Source: Ariolimax columbianus (Eukaryota; Mollusca; Gastropoda; Stylommatophora; Arionidae). From it: 64,000 nt of DNA. Shown here one piece after another: positions 1 to 13,600 of this stretch (position 1 is its first letter; each line of letters opens with the position of its first letter). The DNA is taken from NCBI GenBank assembly GCA_036924085.1, contig JAVGWX010000013.1, forward strand, positions 45,503,175-45,567,174, in the 5' to 3' direction. The notes beneath the pieces were generated by a model. It was not told the DNA's origin, did not search any database, and was given only the letters and a program-made list of their open reading frames with translations. Both the position numbers and the translations under genes were made by a program.

Positions 1-630
1 ACCTACCTACCTAAATATCAACCTCACTTCCAAAGGCAATGTCTCGCTCTCCATTCTCGTAATGGAGGTTGTTGTTAGATGTGCACCACTTGGCTCAGCA
101 ATGACATTATCTTTCACTCTATCAAAGAAAACCCAAGCGACTTCCTTACTGCGCAGCACAGATCTGCTGGCATGTATGACAACGTCAACATCCTGGGCAC
201 CTTCACTTATTATTCATTTAACCTTGAGGTCTGCGTTTCAGTTGCACTATTCTCTGCGTCCTCTCCCCAGGGTGATCATGACCCAGTTTTATTAATCTTA
301 TCATTTATCTCCAGTGTGAATCCATTCTTCTCCTTTGTTCAAGGTCTCTGCTATGGTCAACTGACCAGTCGTTCTCTCTGCCTGTGCCAGCCTTGACATA
401 CTTCTCCTAATTCTTTGACCTTGATATCTGCAATGTTCATGTGCCGTTGGTGCCTCTTGTCTGACTGCTCGCATGTGGGCTTTGGCCGTGGCCAGTAACT
501 ATCTAGATATTACAGACAGAAGTCCAGGCATGAAGGAGAATCCCTGGTGCATTCCTTCATTTTGATAGTGTTCCAACTATTCACACAATGACAATGTGAG
601 AATTCCCAGCCCATAACTGATAACTGACAG
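1..630. other. Unassigned intergenic or intronic sequence
   Basis: No gene or repeat family recognised. Short open frames at 62-396 have no recognisable domain or splice context. The segment ends at a candidate splice acceptor (cag at 628-630) that opens the next feature. Confidence 0.4.
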
Positions 631-939
631 GCCCAGCTAATTGAATATGTTGAAAATTTGCCTCTGCTCCAAATTGGCAGGTATCATTGTCTTGAGTTTT
701 ACCAGATCAAGCTTGCATATCTGTATGATTTGATTGACATGGTACTTATAAGACAGGCTGCAATTAAAGGTCACTCACTCCTAGATGTCTCAAGCGATCT
801 CTCAATGGCAGATCTTTCAAGGGATATGTTAGGAAGGTTAGCTCTGACTATTGAGTTACTCAGGGAGCACCACATCACACCGACCTTGTCCAGAATACAC
901 ACTTGTAGGTTCTGTTATCCCAGCAATGTAAATAAATAG
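631..939 (+). CDS. Possible 3'-terminal exon of an unidentified upstream gene
   Basis: An open frame of about 102 codons begins directly after a cag acceptor at 628-630, with an in-frame stop just upstream of it, and ends at TAG 937-939. An AATAAA polyadenylation signal at 931-936 overlaps the last codons, as expected for a terminal exon with a very short 3' UTR. The protein is mostly helical-looking (repeated Leu/Ile with charged residues), with a Cys-x-x-Cys pair near the end (CRFC). I do not recognise the family. It lies on the same strand as the CCDC9-like gene and ends 670 bp before that start codon. It could also be a chance ORF; the upstream exons would lie outside the window. Confidence 0.35.
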   Translation, partial: AQLIEYVENLPLLQIGRYHCLEFYQIKLAYLYDLIDMVLIRQAAIKGHSLLDVSSDLSMADLSRDMLGRLALTIELLREHHITPTLSRIHTCRFCYPSNVNK

Positions 940-1042
940 TAATGCTAGTTTTGTTTTTTAATGATAGTTATATTTGTTGAGCTATGGATTTTAAGGTCAT
1001 GTGTTAGTCTTAAATATCTTTAGCAAGTATATACTGTAAGTA

Positions 1043-1421
1043 CGAGGTGTGTTCAGATGTAATAGGACCTAACTGCACCAAGTGAACATACGTATGATTA
1101 CGTCACTTCTGATGTAAAGAGCACATACCAACCATTAAGTTTGAAAAATTTCATTATCCTCTGACTCATAGTTTCCTCAGCAGACCAGTGGAAACATGGC
1201 GGGCGTGATTCGGAATCCGTCCAGAGTTGATCAGCGAGCGGTGATTTGGTTTCTAACAGCTGAAGAATGTCGAAAAGGTTGACATTCATCGCAGAATCCA
1301 GGCAGGTTAATGAAATTTTGCAAATTTGACGGTTGGTATGTGCTGTTTAAACCAGAAGTGATGTCATTGTGCGTATGTTCACTTGATGCAGTTAGGCAAG
1401 GTTTCATTTGAACACACCTTG
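1043..1421. mobile_element. Mariner-type MITE (fold-back element)
   Basis: Terminal inverted repeats of roughly 115 bp at about 80% identity flank a short centre. The ends read TACGAGGTGTGTTCAGATG on the left and, inverted, TACAAGGTGTGTTCAAATG on the right, bordered by TA dinucleotides (1041-1042, 1422-1423). The ends resemble those of the mariner at 44202-45540. The centre (about 1196-1310, + strand) encodes a remnant like a mariner transposase N-terminal helix-turn-helix (VDQRAVIWFLTAEECRK). It is a deletion derivative lying about 190 bp upstream of the CCDC9-like start codon. Confidence 0.75.
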
Positions 1422-1423
1422 TA

Positions 1424-1609
1424 AATTATGACCTGTTATTTAATTTGTTTATTGACATTTTGACTACCTTTTAACAGAGAACACTTGCAGCACTGGACTT
1501 TTATTGAAATTCTGATCTATAGAACTGTGTAGAAGAAGAGACACATTTTAGAATCCATTTCAAGGCGGCTGTGATTAGTTGTACATCAGATCGTGTTGGT
1601 TCACACAAG
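1424..1609 (+). promoter_or_regulatory. Probable 5' UTR / proximal promoter region of the CCDC9-like gene
   Basis: Sequence between the MITE and the chosen start codon. No TATA box is obvious. The transcription start cannot be placed; the region is called only from its position before exon 1. Confidence 0.3.
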
Positions 1610-1639
1610 ATGGCTGCCCACACAAAGCCTGGTTTAACA
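1610..1639 (+). CDS. CCDC9: CCDC9-like exon 1 (start)
   Basis: Encodes MAAHTKPGLT. The start is chosen because the context is strong (A at -3, G at +4) and the exon ends in phase 0 at a consensus donor, gtaagt, at 1640. Confidence 0.75.
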
Positions 1640-4600
1640 GTAAGTTCATTTGATAAGGGACATATATTGATTTAAATTTTTGCAAGAACAAAGATTATGC
1701 TTAAACATAACATGGTTACACATAGAATTTCTCATATATCACACATCATGTGCATCTAGTTTTCTTTTGTATACATTCCAGTAATGGAATTATAAGATGA
1801 GATGCAGCTAAACTAATTACCAAACTGAATGTACAATTTAAAAAGTTAAATGTCATTTCATATAGGATTTAACATATAAATTCAATATTTTAGCATAAAT
1901 GTCTTTGTCAAGGACTGGACAAGTTGAAAAAAGTACAAAAGAAATCAACTAGTCAAGCTAAGTGAATAATGTAAAATGAATTAGCTAGAAATCTAAAGAT
2001 CTAATAAACCTAAAATTATAAAATTAATTATGAGGGTAAGTCAGTAATTAGATCACAAGCTGATATTGGATAGTTGAAAAATGTAGTTGACAGTTTCTAA
2101 AAGTGTGATAAGATGGTGGCAGCATCCAACTTTGTGATTATAGCAGATCCTAGGTGTCACAAACATGTGTGCAGCTTAGATACAAAAGCGTACAGAGTTT
2201 ACAATCAAAGAACATGTGCATTTTTTGTGGAGGTAAAGGACTTTCTGCAAAGGATATTCATAAGGAAATGTTTCCTGTTTGCGGTGAGAAGAGTTTGTTG
2301 CGTAAAGCAATGCATAACTGGATTGATACATTTTCTCAAGGGCGCTTAAAAATTGCAGATAAAGTCCGACCTGGTTAAGAACCAAAGAAGGCGCAGTGAG
2401 TCTTTATTATGTTGGATTTGTTGTTTAATGTCCATAATGTGTATGTTTATTGATGTTTTAATATTATAGGTTAAACTATGCGAACACCCTATTGCAGTTG
2501 TATCATTGTCTATTGTTACTCCCCTGTCAGTTCAAATCAACTTTTATCTCCTGTAAGGGGTCTGAAATCTACATGCAGAACTCTTATATTGAATTCTTAT
2601 GTCTGACATGAGGGTTGTCTATATAACTATGAAAGACTGTTTTTAGCACAAACAAAAGGGCTGCTTTCAGCACTAATAAAAAGGATGTTTTTGGCACTAA
2701 CCAATGAGTTATCAAGAGAACTTAGAAAGGCTGTTTGCAGCACTGACATGGACTTAAAAGGGCTGTTTGTTGTGTTTTGTTTTGTATGAGATAACAAACT
2801 TAGGTCTTTGCATTGAGATAAATCTTAGCAGAACATATAACATTAGCTTGTGATGTAAAAATGCAGGAATGTTAACCCATCGTTACAAATGCCAAATTAA
2901 TCAATTATCTGCAGGCTGATGTTAATGCTGGTCTTGATACTTTAACAAAGGAAGAGAAGGAGGCTCTCCTGAATAAAAAGATGGACATGATTCGCCAGAG
3001 TAACAAAGCTCTGAGTGAGAGACACAAGGTTGGTCCTAGTTATGAAGGCATATGACACTTTAGATTGATCAAATTCAAGATGAAGGTAAAATCAGTGACA
3101 ATGTGGTTAGAGTGCTTGTCTCTTACAGCAAAGGGATATGTTTTGGAATGATCTTCTGTGGTGGTCGTCTTGAAATGGACATTGTGTCATAATTTGCAGC
3201 AAGGTTGTAATATCTGAGCCTTTCGGCATAGCACATCTAGTTTCCGCACTGCATTTTGGGACCGGATTTGCCTTTCGCTCGCAATCCGTATTCTCTTAGA
3301 CTTCACGGAGGGCAGCCCATTCACTGCTGCGTCTTTGGCCCAGCTTTGGGATTATTAATCTATCCAGCTATAAAAATTGGTTCTGAGTTAGGGAAGGTAA
3401 AGTACTATGGAAGAAAAATGGTTGCCTCATTCAACAAGCCGAATGCATAGCATAATGAATCTTCTAACACTTGATCCCCTTTAACAGTAGCTGCTATCAA
3501 ACAGGATTGATAAAGAATGGTATTCAATAAATATATTCTACAATCTACTGACATAACAATGGCATGGTGTTGTAAGGAGGTCTTCATGTATGCCCCAACG
3601 ACCTCACCGGTTACAGGATGACCTTGACCTGAGTCTTGTCATAGTAAATAGCTTTCTTCAGATGTCTACCTTGTACGTATTTTCACAAGAGAATGGGATT
3701 TCATGGACTAGGTGACCAGGGTTCAAAGGGCTGAACATCAGTTAACAAACACATGCAAATCCATTTCATGGCATTGGGCCAAAGTATCTAGTTATCGCTA
3801 TTAGGAAGTTAAACCTTTGTTTTTCAAACTATAATTACAACATTCTTCCCATTGCTAGAGCTGCAGCAAAATGCAGAGTAGATTTTTATTTCACTCCCAG
3901 AAGTGAAATAAAGATCTACAATAGAAGAAAAGAGGGGTGCGTTAGCTCAGTTTATAGCGAGCAATCCGTTATTTTCTGTGGTAACTTGGTTCGAATTGTG
4001 TCCGAAGACTAAAAAAAAACCTGTTCATGATTTTAATCGGGGACCACTTCTCCAGTCAGCTAAGCTGTGAATGGGTACCTGACGCATGAGTTAGGGTAAG
4101 TAAACAAACAGCCACCCCACCTCTCTCAGGCTGTGGCTCAGTACAGTGGAGTTCAAAAACTCAATTTCCAACCAGCGGTTAATTCTGCTGAATTTCTACT
4201 TTACTTTTGTAGAATAAAAAAATACCGAGGCCTTACTGAGGTTGAAACCTCTGTCTGGTCGTGGTCTTCAGACTCCCCACAGGCCACAACAGACTGAGGT
4301 ACCATCTATTCAATAAACTGAAGATAAGATAGGTGGCACTGACGAATGCTCGTGTGGTACAGGGAAAATAACAGCTGAACGTCTGCTGCAAAATTGCCCG
4401 ACATACGAGGACCAGAGAAAGCACATGTGGCCATCACCAGTGGCAACACTAGACAAGCTCTATGGTAGTGTCGACAGCCTCAAGATGACCACTGCTTTCT
4501 TCGAAAAAATACAATTTGACGTTTGACAGCGTACGAAGAAGAAGAAGAAGAAATAAAGTACCGGTACTGTTTTGTGATATAAAGTAAGAATATTAAATAC

Positions 4601-7600
4601 ATTACTAGCAATGTTTTGTGATATAAAGTAAGAATATTAAATACATTACTAGCACTGTTTTGTGATATAAAGTAAGAATATTAACACAATAAGTCCCGGG
4701 CGCCGACTGATCGAACAGTTGTGCGGTCACGTTTTCTCTTTGGGCCGATTATTCGGCGCTTACATTTTGTTTCGGTTCTATCGCTATATTGTCACTTTTA
4801 TACACACCAGACATCGTTTCCCACTTCCGTTTACTAAATACAAAACTAGCTAGGAAAGAAATTGACATCGCTGTTGAAAGTTTGGTAAATTTTACTGTTA
4901 TTTATATAAATATTCAGTGTGTATTCGACTGTTTTTACAATGGCAACGCCCACCTCAAGTAATTTTAGTAATAGGCCTCGTCGATTAACTGCAGATCAAG
5001 CTATAAAGATGTTTGAAGAGATGAGAAGTCAACAATCTAATTCCGATATGGACGACAGTAGCTATGACGATGAAGAATTGTCAGATTATCATTACGCGGA
5101 GTCTGAAAACGAACCGAACGACGATACAGAAAGTGATCGTTCGACTATGAGCACAGGACAACCAAGTCAGATTGCCACAACATCAGCGATTGTGTCTGAA
5201 CCAAGAAGGAAGAAAATGAGGAAGGATCATAACATTGTTAGTAACAACAATGTTACCCATGGACATGAGGGTAATAATCACATATCAGCTTGGCGATCAG
5301 TTGAAACTGGTGGGACCAACTCGAATTTTACTTTTCGCCAGACTAGAAACAATATAAATCCAGTTTTCTATCAAATGGAAACACCCTTGGATTTAAACAA
5401 ATTTTTTTCTAGATAATGCTGTTGTTGGCATTTTAATAGCAAGCATAAATGCTTATGCTGCAAAGGTTATTGAAGCCAATAACCCACCAAGGAAGTACTC
5501 TACATTTGCTTTATGGACACCACTAACACATTATGAATGGCTCAAGTTCACAACTGTGATGATCGCCATGGGCATTGATCCAAGACCCAAAATGAAAGAC
5601 TACTGGCGTACTGTTGGAAATTATTATGCACAAATGTTTTCAAGAAACTGCTTCCAGTGTATTTTTCACAGCATGCTACATGTTTGTGAACCAGTCACAA
5701 GATTGAGCCATTTGTGGATCTGTTACTGACAAGATTTCAAAGTGCTTTCTACCCTTTTGAGAATGTGTGCATTGATGAAATGGTTATTGGATGGAAAGGG
5801 AGATTCAAGTATAAGCAGTACAATGCCAGTAAGCCACACAAGTACCACATCAAGACATTTGGACTTTGTGATTCCGCCACGGGCTATGTATTCAATTTAA
5901 AACTTTATTTTGGTAAGAATACTGTCTATAATCCAGATGTTGATCCCAGCTCCGCACATGCTGTGAAAGTTTTCAGCACTCTTTTGAAGCCGTTGAGACC
6001 TGGACATCATATTTTTGCAGACAGATTTTATTCTTCCTTTGCTGTAATTGATTATCTGCTTTCGCACAATTACAATTATACAGGAACACTAAATCTCAAC
6101 CGCGTCGGCTTTCCCCCGGAAATAAAGACATTGAAGCTTGGACACCAAGGGATGAAGTGGTTTTTGGACTCAGTGGACAAAACATTATGCGTTGCCTGGA
6201 AGAATAAAAAGGCAAAGAAGCCCTGCATACTTGTTTCAACAAAAGCCACAGTATCAACAGTTGAGAAGGGTACCTGGAATAAAACAACAAAGTCGAAAGT
6301 GGTTGATGACTACAATATGAACATGAATAGCTGTGATCGGATGGATCAAATGGTTGGCTATTATGGCATGCACAACCGTAAAAGCCGAAAGTGGTGGAAA
6401 AAAATTTACCATTTTGTTATTGAGATAACCCAGATCAATGCCCACATTATTTACAGTTTGTGCCAGGAAGGTAATGGAAAAAAGAAGCTCACACTTCAAG
6501 ATTTCAAACAGCGGCTAATTAATGATCTGGTCATTGAAGCTGCGAAGCTGACACCTGATGGACTGATAAATTGTCCATCAAAAAACTTCAAACATTCCAT
6601 GAAAGGAACAGAAGTGGAAAGGACAGCTGGCGCTAGGCATCTTGTGGAATTTGTTGGGAAGGACAGAGATTGTGTTCACTGCAGCCAAGGCCGCGGTTAA
6701 GGGCGTCGAAGATCTAGCTATGTGTGTTCAGGTTGCACAGGCAGACCTCACCTTTGCCCTAAAAATTGCTTTCTGGCTTTCCATAAGCAAAACAGATAGC
6801 TTGATCTGATTAGTTTCAATGAAATAGCATGTGGTATTGATAGCTAGTTGAGTTGTGGACTTTAGATTATTATTGTGTGCATCTTTTACTTGGATCATCA
6901 TTGTATGCAGCTTTGTGATATTTGTTCTGGATATGGATATAGCAGTTCAAAAACAAGGTAAGACACTTTGTACTACTGTCTCATCATCATCTTCTTTATG
7001 TATCAATTTTATAATACATAACCATACATGAAAACATTGTTTACACTGTCAATTTTATATGCCAAACAATTAATTTTTCACTGAAATCATCTATACATAA
7101 TCAAGTTATGTAGCATAACTAACATTTTTTTAATTGAAAACATATATACATTATAAACAACAGCTATCTACACCCATTTGTCATCATTTTCATATTTAAC
7201 ATGATATGAATTTTGCACACAAACATCATAAATTATGAAATGTCATGGTTTTTTTTTAAGCCTAATGACCTACTTTTGTATTCTGAGAAATTTCTTATTT
7301 TCCATTGATTTTATAGCAACAAATTAATTATATGTTATGAGAATATAGTTTGTGACATTTTTGCAGTTTTTACAAGAATATTGACATTGGAAGCAGTTTC
7401 AGAAGAAAAAAAAGTGTAATTTTTATAAAGCAAAATGTTGTCACATCCTTCTTTCTGCCTACATTTTACTTGGCATAACTATATATTTTTTTATGAAATC
7501 ATGTTTACATTATGCATACCTGTAATCTACAACCACTTACCTTTATTTTCATATATAACAACACATGTCTTTATATACATGAGCATCACAAGCATTAATT

Positions 7601-10600
7601 TACAAAGGCTAACTATCAACACACTCAGTGGTAGCCATTTTTGCTTGGGTCAAACCTGCTTTTTTGTTTGGGACTGAAAGTGTTAAATACATTACTGGCA
7701 CTGTCTTTAAGTCTACTATGTAATTATATTATGGTAAATACAAATAGACCTAATGTACACAACAGCCTGTTTACTTTTCTTTAAACTTTTATCTGCAATA
7801 GCAGTACAGTACTCAGTATTAGTATACAATTTTTTATATTTTAATCAACATAAGAAAAGAAAATAAAAGTTATAGACCCTTTCTATAAGTTTCTTCTTTC
7901 GGTGTTTGTCCTGTAAAGGACATTGTGATGTTGTTTACAGTGAGGTTGCAATATCTGTGTCTTTTAGCCTGATACATCTAATTTTAGCTGGAGTTTTGAG
8001 GTACTGGCTTTGTCTTCTCGTGGCGTTCTCTATTCTCTTACACAGGCTATGCTAGTGCAGTCTGTTTTTAGGGCCACAGCTATGAGTCTTTGGCTGCTAT
8101 CAGCTTATACATTATGTTCATTGACATGCCAGGCAGCTAAATCATTTTTTCACTTAAACTGCCTGCGTAGGCTGCTCAGGGTTAGGTAGCAGGACAAAGT
8201 GCCTAAAGTTGGAAATTCTTTGTAAGACTAAAACATGTTGAGCATCCATACACTTCTGTATAAATAGCTTGGGTAAGATGGACGGGACATGTTGTCTGCA
8301 TGCCAGAGGAGCGCATCTCCAAGCAGCTGTTACACGATGAGCTCACAATAGGGAGAACCTCACCAGGAAGACAGAAGAAACGCAACAGAGACTCCTTGAA
8401 AGTGTCTCTGGGCAGCTTTAATATTGTTTTCACCTCCGGAGTGTTGCTTGCACACAACTCTACCACCTGGCGCTCTAGTATCGCCGAAGGTGCTCAGATC
8501 ACAGAGAGTAAAAGCATGCTGCACAAAACAAAAAGCACACTTACGACTTCACATATGTGCCCCCAATATGGTAGGATATGCCATTTCAGAATTGAACTTT
8601 ACAACCATAAAAGAACACATCCTGCAGCAGTCTGATGGTGTGGCCATCTTTGCTTGCAATGGCAACTAGTATTATCATTATTATTCATTATGCTGAATCT
8701 TCGGCCCCCATAGATAGTTTAATATTTACTTAATTACATGCAGAGATACAAAGCAAACTGAGCTTTGTAAACAAGCTAATGAAATGACATTGTGTTGCAC
8801 CAGTAGTTAGTTGAATAGAAGCGTATCAGATGGTAGCATATGCCAGGAAACTGGATTGCTTGTAACTACTGAGCAAGTGGATGTAACTCTGACAAATGGT
8901 GCCATTTAAAAATAGACATCAAGTAAGTTGGGAATAATAGGACCTTTGCAACCTTCTAAGTTTGCCATCAATGGTGACTAAATAGGGTTATACTTGGGAC
9001 TAGCAGCATCATCATATAAAATATATTTTTACCCAAACCATCACTACAAGAGTTCACAACGTGTTATTGTGTAGGCTTCCACAAAGGGTGAACTTCCATG
9101 GTGTCCCTTTGCATTTTAAGGGGCATAATGGACACAAGGTTAATAATCCAAGTGACAATGTAAAGGGTGTCCATCAACAGACTTAACTGCGGATCGGAAA
9201 TGAAGTGTTAAGAGGCTTCAGTATACTAAACCACAACTTGTGTAAGGTTGGATGTCCAGATCCCTTTCGTGGTGCCTTTTACTTCCCAAACTATAAGTCA
9301 GGCACTCATTTGCAGATGGATTGACTGGGCAGAGACAGTTGCGGGTTGTTGAACCCTGTACCTTTGTCAGGAAAAGTGAGGGCACTACCATTACACCAGA
9401 GCTCGTCAACCTTTTTTGTACTTGGCGTCCACTTTTATAATTTTCCTTACCACCCACTAATATTTCAATTGGAGAAAATTTTGCTATCGTCCAATGAGAC
9501 TATATTTTGAATGTTTTTAATACACCAGTATTGTTTTATTGTTTGGCATGTCCTTTGCAGAACGTCGCTCCCGTCACAGCCCATCTGTAAGAAACTCGAT
9601 CCCTTGCCAAATCTCCAGAGGCATACCCAAGCATTCCTTGACATCTTGGTGCCATCACCCTTTTGGTCTGCAGCTTCCTCTCTTATCCCGTACTATACCT
9701 TCCATTAACGGTTTCTCAAGATTGTTGTGTCTTTTGATGTGGCTAAAGTATTTCAATTTTTTGTTCAGGGTGGAATGTTTGCCCAACTGTTGTCGAATGT
9801 CTGCATTCTTTTCTTTTTCTTTGGGTCCATTGTGTTCTGATAACATTTCGGCTAGAAGAACTTGGTTCTCTTGTTTGAGTTTTGGGTAACTGTCCATGTT
9901 TCGCAGCCATATACAACTATGGGAAAAACACAGGTTCTCAAAATATTTGTTGGTTTGCTGGTGTTAAGCCATAGTTTCCTCATGTTGTGTAGCCTCTGCA
10001 TTGCCATAATAATAATAATGTTTTTAATACAGAATGTAATTATTCTGCTACTAGAGCCCAGCTTGAAGAGCAATGCATTACACTAATCAGATGCTCAATG
10101 TATCAGATGTACAATGTTATGTGGAAAGTGCTTCAAAGAACCCAATTCATTGCACCTGGGCGCCCCATAAGTCCTCAGTCCCTTTCATTGCTGAAAGTGT
10201 AGATGGCAGCACAATCTTCGTAGCTCCTGTGGGGGCTCCAAAATTGTCCCTAACTTTGTCAGGTATCCATCTACAGTTGGGTCGACTGGAAGGAACAATC
10301 ATGCCATGAAAAAGCCCCAAACTTGCCTGGTCTGCCAAACTGAAGACTTGATTCGAACCAGGCACTCTGGGATTGTAAACAGAGCTCCGCAACTACATCA
10401 CCACCTAATGTTGCATGTTCTAAATACTCCTTGCAGTTGATTGAAGCTGACAAGAAGAGAGCCGAAGAGGCAGGACAAGCAGTGCAGCCTTCAGTACATA
10501 GCCAGGTCAGTGGCTTCTAACCGTTAACTGTCTGACCTTGCTTACTATATTTTTTTAATTGATGTCAAGACAAGGGCAACAACTCATTTTGTTCTTTTAT

Positions 10601-13600
10601 CAATTTAATTAAATCTAAAGCAGTTGTGCAAAATTTATGAGTATTATATTTCAAAACGGTGAATTTAATTATTAGATGTGCAAAGTATTCATGAATATAA
10701 GTACGTTATAGGATAATTTCGTCGGGGGGGGGGGGGGGGGGGGGGTTAATTATCTGGTGATTTGGCATTATATTTTTTAAATTTTTAATTGTCTCCTTAG
10801 TACATCGAAACTGCAGTGGTACAGAAGGTCAAAAGACAATATAAACATATATGTTATGGCTTAGTGACTGCACAAGGACAAAAACAAAACATCTATGTTA
10901 TGACCTTCATTGGGGACAAAGAACGAAAACAGCTAACAAGAAAACAAAACATGTATAGGAAGAAAAGATTTAAGTTATCAGCCATACCTGGATGTCTAGA
11001 TCAGTGAGCCATTATCCTCAATTGTCTCCTCAATATAATTTTTACTTTCAGTTTTGTCAGTTCTGAAGTAGAAATTATATTGTATTCATTAACTTAATCC
11101 AGTGGTTCCCAAACTGTGTGCCCACTGCAACCCTGTGGTGTCATGGCTGGTTTACAGGGAAGCCGCAAAACATTTCAATATTTTCATCAACTAAGTTCTG
11201 CAACTGTTAAGTAGGCTTATTTTCTGAGTTAGGGTGCTGTGAGAAAAATTTGGGAAGCACTGCCTTAATCTGATTCAGAGGTATCTTTATTGTCTTGATT
11301 TTCAAGTACTAAGTCATCTCTTGGGTAAGTAAAGTAAAGATCCCGTCACGCCATGCGGCATATAGTGTTTGGCCCATATTATTTTATGACCTACGGCACA
11401 TTGTGGATGATGTGGTATGCATCACGCCGGCCACCTTTCTAGTACCCAATTTCTATGACTGGATCGACCACAGGAGCAGGTTTGCGATTGGAAAAAAAAA
11501 TCAAGCATCAACTGGGAACCAACCCAAACTGAACCCTTACCGCCAGTGCACTAACCACTGTGCTACGGCAGCTCTCCAACATCTCTTGGGTATTGAAGCA
11601 AAAATACTATAGCCTGTAAAGCTAAGGTTTTAAAATTTCATCAAAACTCTGTATTAGCAAATTGTATTGTTTTTTTATATTCTCATCTGCCGTTTTGCAG
11701 TCTTATACATTAATGGGGTAAACCAAGCCATTTCTTATGTAATGCTCTCAGTGTGGCAGTAGACTTTTCATCTCTGTCACATAGTTTTCTGTCTTAATAA
11801 TATTAATAATAATAACTGTCCATCGTAGTTGATGAGGACTGCCAACCAATTCTTCTCATTTGACTATCGTCTCAACTATTGTTGACACATCAGAGTGTCT
11901 TCAAACGTATTCCACTAGGCAGCTAGGCTTTAAAACAAGATGAAGACCAGAAAATAGAAACAACCACCTAAGATGGCATGTGTAAGAAGATTGCACTTCT
12001 CCACCACCTCTAACAATACAAGTGAACATATAAGATAAACTGTTCATTTTATTTACTTCACAGATATTGCCAGCAGAAGGTGGCCCCAGACCCAGGGGCA
12101 GAGGAAGGGGCATCCCCTACCAGAGAGATAGCAATAGACCTGCCAGAGACAAACCTAAAGGGGTATGACGTGCTTGTTTTCTGCATATCAAACTAGATCT
12201 AAATAACATTTCTTGAATGTCCTTGCCCCTGACCTTTATACAGAGCTATCAACTGGATTTTCCACCGCCTTGACTCCCACCGCCTTGACTCCCACCATCT
12301 GAGCATTGACAGGGACCAAACACTGTCACAGACCTTGCCTATGCTGATGACATAGTCCTAGTCGGCCCAGACAATGCGGCTCTGTAACAATTTCCAGAGA
12401 AACTTGATCTCGAAACATCAAACCTGGGCTTATCAATATCTTGGGCCAAGACAAAAATTCAGAACCTTGGCTCCGGCACCGATCCTCACAGCATTGTTGT
12501 CCATGGTCATACGGTGGAGTGCACCAATAAACTCACATACCTGGGGAGTTCTTTTTCATCCGATGGGTGCAGTGCGCCTGACAAGTTAAGGCGGATCGTG
12601 CTTGCTGCCTCCGGGATGAACGACTTTCACCATATGCAGAATAATGGCAGACTCTCTCTCGGATCAATAATTTGTTTTTATCAGACGTGTGTGATTCCTG
12701 TCCTCTTGTATGGTTCAGAGACTTATCAAGACTCGCTGCCTTTCACACATCAACCAGCGATGCATCCTTGGTATCCGGCGGTACGATCTCGCCCGTAATG
12801 GACACACGTGTGCTGAATGGAGGATGGGCGAATTTCAAAAGACATCCTTTACCGAGAGCTAGCCTCTGGAAATTGTAACAAAGGCAGACCCTTCCTCCAC
12901 TATAAAGACATTTGCAAGCGTGACCTAAAAGTGATAGACATGCACATCTTTAGAAGAACTTGCCAAAAAAACAGACCTGACTTGATGCAAGCCCTGTAAA
13001 ATGGATGGGCAAACAAAGCTGTGGCAAATTGCAGGCTCAAAATGTGTATGACGGAAAAAAAGCACCTTAGGACACAGGCATCAAATGTCTCTCTAGACTG
13101 ACATAAAGCCAACAACAATGTGACATCATTTGTGACCTAGTGATCTGTTCTGTCCTTAAGAATTGACTTCACTGCTCTCTAGGCATACCCATAGGTGCTC
13201 ATTCTCTCTCAGCAATTGGTGAAGGGTGTGGATACTGATGGTTTCTGTACTTGTTGGTTATACATAATATCTTTCCCTCCTATCAAGCGCACCATTCTGC
13301 TCGAACCTTGTATGAGTTTAAAGCTCTACAGTTGTTTCGAATGCCCACAAAGAGTAGGTTACTCGTATGTGCACCCTGAAAAGGACGTTAAGTGACAGTT
13401 TGCAGTAGCTTTCGTCACATCTCGAGTGTGCTGATGAAGATGCACCGGGGTCCTCCAGGTAGTTGTGCTATGCTTGACTTCATCTGCGTGTCGCTCACTA
13501 CTACGGAGTTCACGTCGAACCTCACCTTGTTGGCCAGACTGTTGTCCTTGACAACAGCCCATTTCCAGGACGACCAACAAGAAGGTCAGGTGAGGGACTT

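Noticed and set aside
4919..6799. piggyBac transposase as a domesticated host gene
   Set aside because: Terminal repeats, TTAA duplications, two frameshifts and a stop indicate a dead transposon rather than a preserved gene.
10147..10453. Minus-strand ORFs of 60-81 codons next to exon 3
   Set aside because: They lie in a SINE and have no coding signature.
13420..13460. Hammerhead ribozyme core (ctgatgaag) in family I
   Set aside because: The rest of the conserved core (GAAA and matching stems) is absent in all copies.
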